Origin: Stenopsyche tienmushanensis
Lineage: Eukaryota > Arthropoda > Insecta > Trichoptera > Stenopsychidae
Direction of reading: 5' to 3'
DNA: 64,000 nucleotides
Assembly (NCBI GenBank): GCA_008973525.1
Contig: WACJ01000079.1
Span: 372,001-436,000 of the forward strand
Shown: piece after piece, positions 1-10,592 of the stretch
Position numbering within the stretch: the stretch's first letter is position 1
Layout: each line of letters opens with the position of its first letter
Notes under the pieces: model-generated
What the model was told of the DNA's origin: nothing
Database searches by the model: none
What the model saw: only the letters and a program-made list of their open reading frames with translations
Translations under genes and position numbers: made by a program

Positions 1-2160
1 AAGTTTACTCAGATGCCGCGGTCCGTGGAAAACTGTAATAAAATAAAAGAGAGAAAACAATGCTTTAAAAACAGTAAAAACTTGGACGAATTCGAAAATA
101 GCCAAAGCCGCAGAACATGACTCCATAAAGCAATAACCGTGAAATTAATGGTTCCTAGAGTCCGATTTTATTATTTTAGTACTTGTAAATTACGACCATT
201 TACACGAAACTTGGCCTAGTCGGAGAGTGATTTTCCCTTACGTAGACGAATCCGGTCGTAAATAGACTCGTATTCTAAATGAAAATGTTGACAATTTCAA
301 AGCCAAATATATTTGCTTCTCTATAGTTTCGCTGTTGTTGGAGAAAAAAACTGGATGTCCCTTTTTACCCCTCGGAAGTGAGCAAAATAACGAAAATTTA
401 AATTTGAATGTCAAGTCGAATGATCGATATGCCGAATGAAAGATTAATGGATACATTCACTGACAACTTCACTTGTTGTATATTTTATTGAACAAACGTC
501 GAATTTTCGATTGCGATATGAATTCTAATATAATTTACAATTCAGTTAATTGAACATATATTTTCATGCATTACAGACAAAAAATTTCTGTTAACGTTTG
601 TACATTTATAGAGCATTATAAGATTTTTGATTAATACAACATGTTTTCGCTAATCAATTTTGATACAAATGTCCGGGTTTCATTTTGACATACTGTTCAT
701 TTTTGTTGTTTAAATTTATTTTGAATGCATATCAAATTATTTTAATATTTTTATTGTGTTTTTTTGGCAAATTTCCAAAAAATCCACCCAAATCAAAGCA
801 CTTCAATATTTTTTAAATATATATACGAGTTATGATAAAAATGTAACCAATTAAATACATTTAAGTTTGGCATATACTTTCAAGGATATGATGATTTTTA
901 AAAGTAAATCTTTGCTATATTGATATAAAAATATTATACAATAATGATGAAATATTAATAGAGGATTTCAATCACAAATTCTTTATTTATGATGTTTGCT
1001 AATCTCTCTACAAAATCATATGTATTCATTGCTATCTCATTGCACTGTAAGCTTTTATACATATATTTTATGTTATTGGCTTATATGTAAGTAGTGCAGT
1101 AACATTACTTATGATTTGAGACAACTACAATACAATCCAATTTGACAAAGTTCTACTGCTATTCGTCGGGATTTCACATTTGAACGTGTATAGTTGCTAA
1201 AACTGTGGGGCAAGATGTCTTTTATGATTTTCCATATAAACTTGTCTTATTTTTTTCAACAAAATTTTACTCCAAAAGATTACATATGCGTCTAGACAAT
1301 TTTTGTTTGTATTAAACAGATCTATTGAATTGCTTGTGTATGTCAGCTAAATGAAAATCGAGAAATCTTCCCTCAAACCGGGTATTCTTAGAACGCTTAT
1401 CCTTATCCAAACTAGATCTCCCACTAATCCAGATGCTCTGCACAAGCTCCAAAGACTTAATATAAATAGCTTCAATCAAATATATGATTGAACAATACTA
1501 TCCAAATTAATTAAAATAAGTTATTATATTTTTTCGCTGCATAAGAATGGCTGGCTAACATCGGACCTCCCTCGTAATCCCAGTATACAAGGGTCGGGTG
1601 GAAATTATGAGCCGTAAAGTTAGAAAATACCTAGTTCACTTTTTCCATGCACCAGTGCATCCAACTTACAGCCAGTTATAAATCTAATGTTATTGCCGCC
1701 TTCCTGTGCGATTTTCCCTATTTTATTCCAGGACAGGGATAATCATGCTACATCCGGCTCAGCATCTTTATTGCATTGTGCTTGCGGCGAAAGGGAAACG
1801 GGGAGTTTTATTGACGGAAAGCCTAACTCCCAAGATTGACGTTGTCGAAAAGCGGCAACGACGGAAGTCGCCCCATAAAACAGCACTACAGTGAAATAAA
1901 GAAGTTATTTGGGCTGATAAAAATAAGCACAATCACGCTTAAATGCTAAATAAATTCATATAAACTATTATATTCCTTATCATATTACTAACTTTTTTAT
2001 TTTTGTTTATATTAAAAAAAATAGGCCAGATTTCTTCAACATCGATCGTATGTCGAGGCGTATATATGAAACATATATTATTTGATTGTGGATTTTATCT
2101 TTAAATTTTTACTATTGTATTAGTACTTTTTGAGGCAAATTTCTGTCATTAAGACATTAA
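1..2160. other. AT-rich sequence without recognisable gene
   Basis: No ORF here resembles a known protein, and no transposon ends were recognised. The stretch at about 1560-1900 is visibly richer in G and C than its surroundings and holds a 62-codon ORF (1706-1894, plus). That ORF has no recognisable domain and is probably chance. The remainder is A/T-run sequence typical of insect intergenic or intronic DNA. Confidence 0.5.
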
Positions 2161-2284
2161 CCTTTTGAGGAGTGAGCAAATTTAAAATCGATGAAGTCAT
2201 CGATGCCATAATCGCTTTACACCGATTAATTTCTGTCAGCTCGTAGCAGCGTAAGACAATCTTCAATTTTAGGCAGAGTCAATT

Positions 2285-2467
2285 GTAAATAAACACTGTC
2301 GATAGCATACATGACCACGTTATTTCTTTACATAAACAAAATACAAAAAATCAATTACTTTGCTCCTGCTTTAAAAGAAAATGATAATTGGACAAAGACT
2401 TATTCAACAAGCAGCGACGAACATAAATAAACACTGTCGATAGCACAAAATATTCGGTCATGTCTTT
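2285..2467 (+). repeat. Dispersed repeat, two tandem copies of a ~50-bp tail-like unit
   Basis: The core 'aaataaacactgtcgatag' occurs at about 2288 and again at about 2415. Each is followed by a related stretch ('catacatgaccacg' in the first, 'cacaaaatattcggtcatg' in the second). Further copies lie at about 36340 and at the end of the window (about 63953-64000). An AATAAA-like start and repeated placement at the 3' side of unrelated sequence would suit the tail of a retroelement or LTR, but the family is not recognised. Confidence 0.6.
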
Positions 2468-2839
2468 GGGTAAATAAATAACATACTTGAAATCATTATT
2501 AGTCGATAAATTTAGCTTAACGATTTATACAATCGTGCGATGTATGCGTGTAAGCTATCCGTCTCTGTCTCCGAGCTCAATGTACAAGAGTGCTCTTTCT
2601 GAATAGTGGATCGCAGGGTCTCCGATAGTACTCCTTTTAGGGTTAAGAATACTAAACCGCTTGAGTATAATTTTGTCAAACAATTGGATAAAAAAATATT
2701 GACTTGTTGTAAATAAGTGCGCTATATTTAGATAGTAAACTAAGAAAATTAAAAGTGTAATTATGGCAATTATTTCGATTCGATGAAAGCTTTTAGCAAA
2801 GCCGATAAAGTCTGGAAAGTTCAAGAATAATGATGCGGT

Positions 2840-3200
2840 CGGAAACGGAAATTTTATGACGTCAGCAGCTATTCACGATACGTTTCCACACATTTGTCTT
2901 CCGGAGTGCAGTTGTGATACAGTGGGGCTCTCAGTTCAAGTTTACGAGACTTGAGTGGAGTTTTCTGGAGGAGGCAGCAGGAGGCGCAAGGAAATGCCGA
3001 CACTTTAAATCTAGCACCCCCCTTTCGCCATGGCCAAGAAGAAAGTTAGCAGTAGTTGGTAGTTGGCCCCGACAAGTAACCAAACTGCTCCCAGTGCGCG
3101 TCCCTCCTGCCCGACAAGCCTAGACGAATAAACTTCGTGACGGAAGACATTTCTTCCCAAGTTAGTAGGACACCTTTTGTTCGCACACGATCGCGAGGAT
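2840..3200 (+). promoter_or_regulatory. GC-richer island with a CRE palindrome and an initiator-like site
   Basis: A perfect CREB/ATF-type palindrome TGACGTCA lies at 2857-2864. About 70 bp downstream is TCAGTT (2931-2936), matching the arthropod initiator TCAKTY, followed by a GC-richer stretch to about 3130 and an AATAAA at about 3127. A clear downstream promoter element is not seen at the expected distance. The 69-codon ORF 2914-3123 has no recognisable domain. The combination could be a promoter with a short transcript, or a solo LTR (promoter followed by polyadenylation signal), but no flanking target duplication was found. Function is an inference. Confidence 0.25.
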
Positions 3201-6110
3201 ATGGCTATTTTGCTCGTCTATTATTACGTCATTAAAACTTATGCAAGAGGGGAAGAAGCAAATTTGTGAAGACGTTACCTGTTTATGCGCTTGACATGAA
3301 ATCGCACGTGCATGTTACATTGACGTGTTGTTTATTTTATTCGTTGATGTGTTATAGGTTCACGACAAACCTATTGATGTGTTAAGTTACCTGAAATTTT
3401 CGAAGAAACGATTGTAAATGCATTATTTTTAATTGTGCGCCTAGAAATCTCACGTGTGTGGGAAACGCGCAGAACATGAGGCATAATCGATGTGCTGATT
3501 CTCATAAATACAATAATTCCTGGAAGATCTATTGGCGATCATTCTTTAAATATTTCCAACTTAATATGTAAACATATCATAAACTATCCCTAATAATTGT
3601 ATGTCGGACATGATAATCTGCTTGATTTGCGCTGAAACGATGTAATTAATTACCATGTTGGTTTCGTGTTGAATCGTTTTGAATACTGAATCTTTGTCGA
3701 AGACTTTTTATGTCTTCGCCAATACATGGAAGACTTAGGTAGACCAAGGTAGTCTTTCATGTACAGAAAGACGACGTTTAGTAAAGTTATGAACTCTTTA
3801 TCCTACTCATTTACATCTCCTTGTTCTGCTATTTCGATTAGATTGTCAATTTGATCAACGATAGGACTTTCTCGTTGGAAATCCTTAAATACTTCCTGCC
3901 ATAGATTCTTTCACACTGCATTAATGCATTTATCAGTTAATTCTTACCAAGCGAAATGTATATTACGCCAAGTAAATCGAAAGTAACGCATTTTTTTGGC
4001 TTCGAGCAGACCGCGTTATATCGAATCAGCGTTAATCGAAAGCAATATTATTTTTGTAGTTGGATTGTGCTGAAACTGTTCTTGAATTTAGCCTGTGCTG
4101 ATGGTGGCTTGGTATCTAAATTGAATTACAATAATCTATTTATATGCTTAGTTGAATAGTTCTTAGAAAACCCACAGGAGGCTAATAAAGTAGTGGCAAT
4201 GGTCATTGTTGTGAGTGTATAATTTGATTACGTCTTAGGTTGTATCTCCGTTTGCTTAGACCGCCCACGATGAAAGACAACCATCAGTAGGCTTGAAATG
4301 GAGTAATAACTGGAAAACGATAACATTTTACGGTTGACAGATAAAATAATAAGTGTCATCCAGGCGTTAAAATGGGCAATTCAAACTGTTGAAGGGATCA
4401 CCACCCCGGCTGGTCTCCGCGTTTTTGAGTCGGTTGTAGATCTTCCTGCAGCCAGTGATCGTAATTCAATGGCGCGCAACTCTGCACATCCGTGTCCCTG
4501 TTGTAACTGCGGCGACGTGTTGAAATATCGCCGAAAATTCCACAATTTATTACGTGGGATATTTTTTATGGTCTCCGACGTGATAAAGCGGATGCTTCAT
4601 AAAAGGCGTCCGCCCGCCAGAGATCATTTCATATTTTTTTACAGCGAATTTAATATGTAAGGGAATTGCGCCCTGGATGAGATAGAGCCCTCGGCGAGAC
4701 GGTAAACATCCCTGACTTTCGCAGGGACTGCATTGTTCGTATGGGATTCATGTTAAATTCAGCGCATGTGTACTCTAGCTAACCATTAAAAAAGTTTTAT
4801 AACCGTCGTTTCAAATATTCACGGCGTGTATGGCGTGAACTATATTCGGCTGCGCTAAATTAAAATACATTGCTGTCAAAAAATATTTCGCTTGGAATTG
4901 AGGCCAAATGCGCATGCGAATACCTTGAAAGCGATTATTTTTCCAGTCGGCTTCAAATAGTGCCATAGAGTTCATAAAAGTAGATTAAATTGCATTGCAT
5001 TATGTCGTTTATATATCCGTGGGAACGCCCAAAAATAAATATTCTAAATGTCTAAACACCAGTTATAAAACCAGCCGATTAAATGCATGTAACTTTTAGC
5101 GATATAAGATCGTGTCTAATGTCATTGATGTAATTCGCTTCAAAGCATGTTTATGCTCATTCTCTACTATTTTATGTGTGTATTAACACGCTTTTATTAT
5201 ATAATATTGCTTTAATATCATTTTTTACGATTCATTATAAAGCCTAATCGTCGGGTGGCGTTGAAAGTTGCGATCGTCGGTCCCATGTGTGAATATTCCC
5301 TCAGCCATTATTTTTCGGATCGTGTAACATCTTAAATATTTTGACATGTGTTACATGGTCTTGTTTACCTTTCCCTCGGAACTGATCCTATTTGCTTCAT
5401 TTTGTAAACATTTGTCAGCATGTGAACTCTAATATATTACTTTGGACCTGACACTCTCTTTATTGTTTTTATAACATGAAGCCCAAAGTGGCTGTCGTTG
5501 CTGTGGTTTTTTATTTTTTTTCATTCCTACGAAGAAATTTCGATTATACACACAATGCATCTTTAAAACTTTGAGAATTTATTATTAATATAAAAAATAA
5601 TAAATTAATAACAGTAAATGTAATTTGAAATTTCTGTATGAATTATATTCTGAGGCATTGTACAAGCTTAATATCACATTTGATTAATTAAATTAGACTG
5701 AGAGCATATTTTAATACTGGAATATTAAATCTTTGAAACACCGAGCTTTAAAAACTCAAAGGTCCGTAGTTGAACCTAGTTGAACAGGACATATTTATTT
5801 TTATTAAATACAAACAATGGTATAGTTATTTTAATTATTGTGCAGGTAATATGACCAAACATCGAAAGATTGAAAGTTAATTAATAATTTAATTACGAGG
5901 TGGGTCATAAATTGTCCCATTGTAGAATGGCATCAGTTAAAGCACTAGTTATTCTGGTTGAAGTCTTAAACATTTTTTTCATATTTCAAGCGAAACAATA
6001 AGATTTTATTTGCTTATTTTTATTGTTATTCTAGGTGTAGATCGTCTTCTGTAACGGTAATTATACGGATTAGTAAACATAGTACCGAAAAAATCGTGAT
6101 TGATATTTTT
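3200..6110. other. Unannotated stretch with one GC-richer island (4380-4720)
   Basis: Mostly AT-rich with no recognisable element. The island at 4380-4720 contains a 108-codon plus-strand ORF (4334-4660) with a short cysteine cluster (HPCPCCNCG). No family is recognised, and one Cys cluster in an ORF of this length does not make a gene. Elsewhere nothing is seen beyond A/T runs. Confidence 0.45.
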
Positions 6111-6114
6111 ATCT

Positions 6115-6572
6115 AACAGAAATCGTACACCTCGCCAACACGATGAAGGCTACTAAGTCGAGACATTTCCACCGAAATCTGGACGCTTGGAAACAGTGGC
6201 GTAACTACTAATTGGCGAGCTTAGGCGACACCTAGGGGCAATAACTGTCTAATCTATGTATACATATATACAGTACATATATGTTTTTTTTTAATTGTTA
6301 TATTAATCTTTCCCTACCGATGATGTATTTACTACACCTCGACTCTAATAATGCGAATATCGATATGAAATATAATAGATACGGGGTTCAGAATTTTTGT
6401 TTTCCTCCGTAATATAATTACGAATCACATCAAAGTATTATAGTATATAAGTATTCATCTGCAGCGACGGAAATAAATAATTTGTCGGGAAATCGGGAAT
6501 TTTGCGAGTTTTAGTTCGTGTCTCAGCAAAACGGAATTTTACCAGCCACATTGATGGTGTTATACGAAAATC
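6115..6572 (+). mobile_element. Composite hAT/piggyBac-type non-autonomous remnant, copy 1
   Basis: This is a long shared sequence also present at 54390-54772 and, for its right half, at 33550-33823. A hAT-like terminal motif CAGTGGCGTAACTAC starts at 6194. At 6303-6306 a TTAA is followed by a diverged piggyBac-type end, matching one end of the complete small element at 37377-37533. The right part (to about 6572) matches the sequence just upstream of the hAT C-terminal domain at 33819. The simplest reading is a hAT-derived repeat that took up a piggyBac MITE before it amplified. Confidence 0.6.
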
Positions 6573-9110
6573 ATTTATACGGGATCGATGGGTCAGAATT
6601 GGGTTTCCTATTTACAACCCATGTGCTTCAGTTATTTCTATTTTTTTAGGTGGGATATTTTCTATACCACCACACTTAAATAATTATTAAAAAGATGGGA
6701 CAAAATTGATACCATCGATCTTCAATGAGTTACTAGCACTACACAGCATTAAATATTTGGATTACAAGCAATCGTTGTTTTTTTTAGGTGAATAAATCAA
6801 AGGCAAGAGGGATTGAAGGGATTAAACGATTGCCGTAACCAAATTTTCGATGAAAAAATGTTTTTCTTACATTGCGTATTATTATTTTGTCAAAGAAAAA
6901 TTATGTAACAATTCCTTTTTGTAAGATTTATGAAGAATACCATGTTGCGACATGCAGTGAAGCCCTCCACGACCCTACACGTGTGAACTACGCCTCCATA
7001 ATACCATGTGCGACATTATGTTTGTTTATTTAAATTTGTTTCTTCTCGTCCTATTTCTTCGCATCTTCCTTCTTTCAAAAAGTCTGCATCAGCTATGAGA
7101 TCTGACGTGCCGAAAGAGATATGGTTCCGCATTATACACGGTTGAACGATACAAGAAATTAATCTGGAAAGCATTTTTTTCATCAACAAAACAGATTTAT
7201 TACCCCCTGAGAAATTATGGCCCATTTGCGATTTAATAATTCCATCCGTTTTTAAAACTTTTTCATATTAATATTTTTGGAAACATCAAAACGAATGGTT
7301 AATTTCTCTATTTAATACACATTTTTTTCTACTTTAAATGAAACAATCCGAACAAACTGTTCTTTGGCTTTTAATCCCACAATATAGTATAAGAATCAAC
7401 AGGTGGTACGAGTGCCAATTGCCGCATATCGTGACTGAAAACGACACACGAACACACATCGTCACTGTGGCAATAGAAAATCAAAATGTCATATTTATAT
7501 TACAAGTACTTAACCCAATAACGAGCATTACCCTTCAACTGTGTTGAAATTAATTATGTAATAAAAAATGTTTGAAATCTATAACAAAATTTATTCAGGT
7601 TAAAGGTTCCACAAAACATGTAGATCATAATATTCAACAAGAAATTTGTACAGTATTCAAGTATTGATATAGTGGGTTATTTTTTGTACACATTATCAAA
7701 ATTCAAATCCAAATGTTGTACAATCAAATCGCAATTAAATGTGTGTTAAAGTGGATTTATTTTACGCGGTATTTTAGTCTATTTTAACTCTATTCGAATC
7801 GAGATAAGAAAATTCAGAGAGGTGGGTGAGGAATGGGTTAATAATCAAAAATACTCAATGGAAATTTATTTGTTTCCAAATACGTTTCATTTTACGATAA
7901 TTTAACTACATTCATTGTTTATAAACATATGTTTGTTGCAATTACACCAGATGAAGAAATCGGAGTACCGTTAAAGATATCCTGTTTACATTGCTAACCA
8001 AGGAGGAAGCATTCAAAACATTAAGCATCTTCCAGGTATATCCATCTCTTACATCCGATATTGACGCGTGTAAAAATATTTACATAGCAATTGAATATGA
8101 AAATTTTGTGTATGAAATCAACAGTGTTTTGGAACATACAAATACACATATAGCCATACAAATATGATTTAAACATGTTGAATGCGGCTTTTAATACATA
8201 ATATGATTTAAAAAAAAAATGCGTCAAACATTTTAAGATCTTACTTATTGTATTACTGGGCTTCATTTTTATTTTTCACGAACAAATTCGCTATAATTTC
8301 TTCCCGGGAGGGTCATTTACGCATAAATTGAACAAATCTAATTTTCGAAAATAACGTTCTTATCCACGCTTTGATACAATAATTTTATTAGCGAGGATTC
8401 GAAACAAACAGGAAATTTTGTTGCACAAAGTCCACAGCCGCGAAATGTTCGCATAAATTTATATTTATTTTTCACTTCCTCGGGAGCTCCGAAGGCTCCT
8501 CTTAAATTTTTCGTTATTTCCCTGGCAATATTTCACACCGCCCGAGCCTCAAATTATCTCATAACCCTATCGTTATGAACATCAAAACTTCGCAAACTTC
8601 CTTAATTAATTACCCCGTAATTCTAATATTAGAATTCCTCGGTTTTGGCGCCGTAAATTCCGACATCTGAACAATTCTCCATTTTTGAATGTCTCGTCGG
8701 GGGCCAATCTTGCATTTTGGTCCGGGCCCGTCTAGCCGCTCCTCTGTATTTTAATAACGGGAAGAATCCTATTCTTTAACTCCCCCCGGTCATAAATTAT
8801 TTGGTGAGATCTCAAGAAAAGGCGAGCATTATCCTTCCCCCTTATTCTTTTGTCGGAGTTCATTTGCATCTGCAGGAATTGTGCGCTTACATAGCTGAAA
8901 TCTGTTTGTGCTTCCGCCAAATTTATGTTTGCGTATCAGTTTGCTGGGCTCCGACACGTGTACCTTGGCAGGATACTAATTAGTGGTGAGCACCACGACC
9001 TTACGTGGTGTTTATAGGGGGAATCCCGTAACCGCAGGGTGTGAGACAAGTGATATCCTCAATTTTCTTTACCCATAAGCTCGGTTTCGACACGAAATCG
9101 GATGCCGAAT
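6573..9110. other. Unannotated stretch with a GC-richer island (8450-9060)
   Basis: Nothing recognisable in 6573-8440. The island 8450-9060 changes composition sharply and shows overlapping short ORFs on both strands (8732-8920 minus, 8801-8983 plus), none protein-like. It may be a conserved non-coding element; that needs comparison with a related genome. Confidence 0.4.
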
Positions 9111-9117
9111 TTAATAT

Positions 9118-9579
9118 TTGTTTAATAACATCTTTATTCCCCGTGTTTGCACAAGCGGGGGAAGATTGGGGAGGATTTGTAATTACGCTGGAAGAAGGGG
9201 TTTAATATGTCTAAAAGGGAGACGCTTTGTGCTAAGTGTTCCTTGTTACTCATATTCAAGCTTCTGCGGTGAATGTATTAATATAATTCATAAAATATTC
9301 ATTGATACATCAACTCAATCTAAATGTTCTCCAAGACGCCACTTTATCCATTCAATTTGTAAATGCACGCTTGGAATGGGCGCGAATTCGTTGAAAATTA
9401 ATAAATGTACTAGCGTGTCGAATAAATTAAGTGATAAGATACCAATTAAATATGTACAACCTTTAATTACAATAAATTCTGGATATTACGGAATTGAAAC
9501 ACTTGTAAAACACGGTTGTATGATTCCACGAAATCATCAGGATCAAAGTTCATATAAAATACAGTTAACCCTTCTATAG
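9118..9579 (+). other. 153-codon ORF of unknown nature
   Basis: This ties with the Tigger reading frame as the longest in the window. The translation is rich in Cys, Ser and Ile with no domain, signal or repeat that I recognise. Its last residues run into the terminal inverted repeat of a MITE fragment that begins at 9562, so the stop is supplied by transposon sequence and the 3' end cannot be ancestral. No splice sites or start context support it. More likely chance than a gene. Confidence 0.15.
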
Positions 9580-9650
9580 CGTCGAGATAGGTATCACGTT
9601 ATAAAAGCAAAATGCTATAGAAAGTTAATAAATGCAAGTGACTAACTGCA
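9562..9650 (+). mobile_element. MITE fragment, TA-flanked family
   Basis: Starts with CAGTTAACCCTTCTATAGCG after a TA dinucleotide (9560-9561), one base away from the left end of the complete 205-bp element at 56662-56866. Shared interior features include the 'aaaatgctatag' and 'aagtgactaac' stretches. The right inverted repeat is missing, so this is a truncated copy. A Tc1/mariner/pogo-type relationship is inferred from the TA target and the CAGT start. Confidence 0.65.
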
Positions 9651-9710
9651 AAAGACGCCGCAACTATTCATTCGATTCCTTTTCAAGACTATTCAAAATG
9701 TGGGATAATT

Positions 9711-10590
9711 TAACATTAAAAAATGTCTGTAAAAATGCGGTAAATGCGTTCCGCGAAAAATCGCACAAAAAAAGTTATGACTTACATAGAAAAAGTGAAG
9801 ATGCGTTCCATGGATTTTGAAAACCGCATAACTTTGAAACAGCTTTATATAAAATATATCCAAAATCGCATAAAAACAATAAGGCAATTAAAAAATAACA
9901 TGTTCGGTAACATTTAAAAGACGTCTTGCATCATTGGTAAAATTTTAATGATGTTTGACATCTGACATCTCAAATGCCAGATATCTACTAGAGAAATATT
10001 GATTATTTTAATTACAAACTATAATCGCTGTATGATAATTTTCGTTGCGATTTTCGATATGACTCAAAATCTCTCTTCTTCGGAAGAAATAGTATACCCA
10101 GTGTCAATGTCATCATTTTTCTGTGTAGATTTATTATTTTGTTACAGTTTTACAGAGTTTTAAATAGAGGTTTGTTGAAAAAAGTAGTTGCGAGAAAAAC
10201 GCGTTAAAATATTTAATTCTAGTAGGACCGACCAAGTTGTCGCGTCACTAAAATAGTTATATCTAGTTGAAATTCCTTTGGAGAACGTATTTTTAAAAGT
10301 CAAAACATTGGAAAAATGCAAAAAAATTAAATCATTTTTTTTCAAAAGTCTATACCCAGAATAAAGGGCGTGGTCATAACTTAGCGATATCAGATACAAT
10401 AAAATTTACACAATCCCAAATTATAATTTTTTCCAAATTTCGGTTAGTGTTGAAGATTTATTTCCTATTTTATCCAAAATATCTTGATACGTATGTATAT
10501 ATACCTTTATGAAATTTAATAAAAATCCTTAAAAAAACCGCATAACTTCGAAATCGCACAAAAATAGTCGCACAAAAAGAGATTTGAATG
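9711..10590 (+). mobile_element. Long copy of a four-member TA-flanked MITE family
   Basis: Shared interior blocks include CCGCATAACTTTGAAACAGC, the stretch 'atatatccaaaatcgcataa', and a right end reading 'ccgcataacttcgaaatcgc' then 'acaaaaagagatttgaatg', followed by TA. Related copies are at 15269-15794, 25223-25784 and 29083-30010. The left end is degraded here (about 9711). This copy keeps interior sequence also seen at 29285-29494, including a piece encoding an acidic Ser/Glu-rich tail on the minus strand, which may be the remnant C-terminus of a pogo-like transposase. No catalytic domain is visible. Confidence 0.7.
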
Positions 10591-10592
10591 TA

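Noticed and set aside
3375..3400. Minus-strand 'atttcag/gtaactt' as a recursive splice site
   Set aside because: The donor deviates from GT(A/G)AGT and the tract is A-rich.
4334..4660. 108-codon ORF with Cys cluster HPCPCCNCG as a zinc-finger gene
   Set aside because: A single cluster without a second ligand pair, no homology recognised, and a length common for chance ORFs here.
5820..5850. 'attattgtgcag/gtaatat' as a recursive splice site
   Set aside because: The pyrimidine tract is interrupted by purines and the donor is weak compared with 26831.
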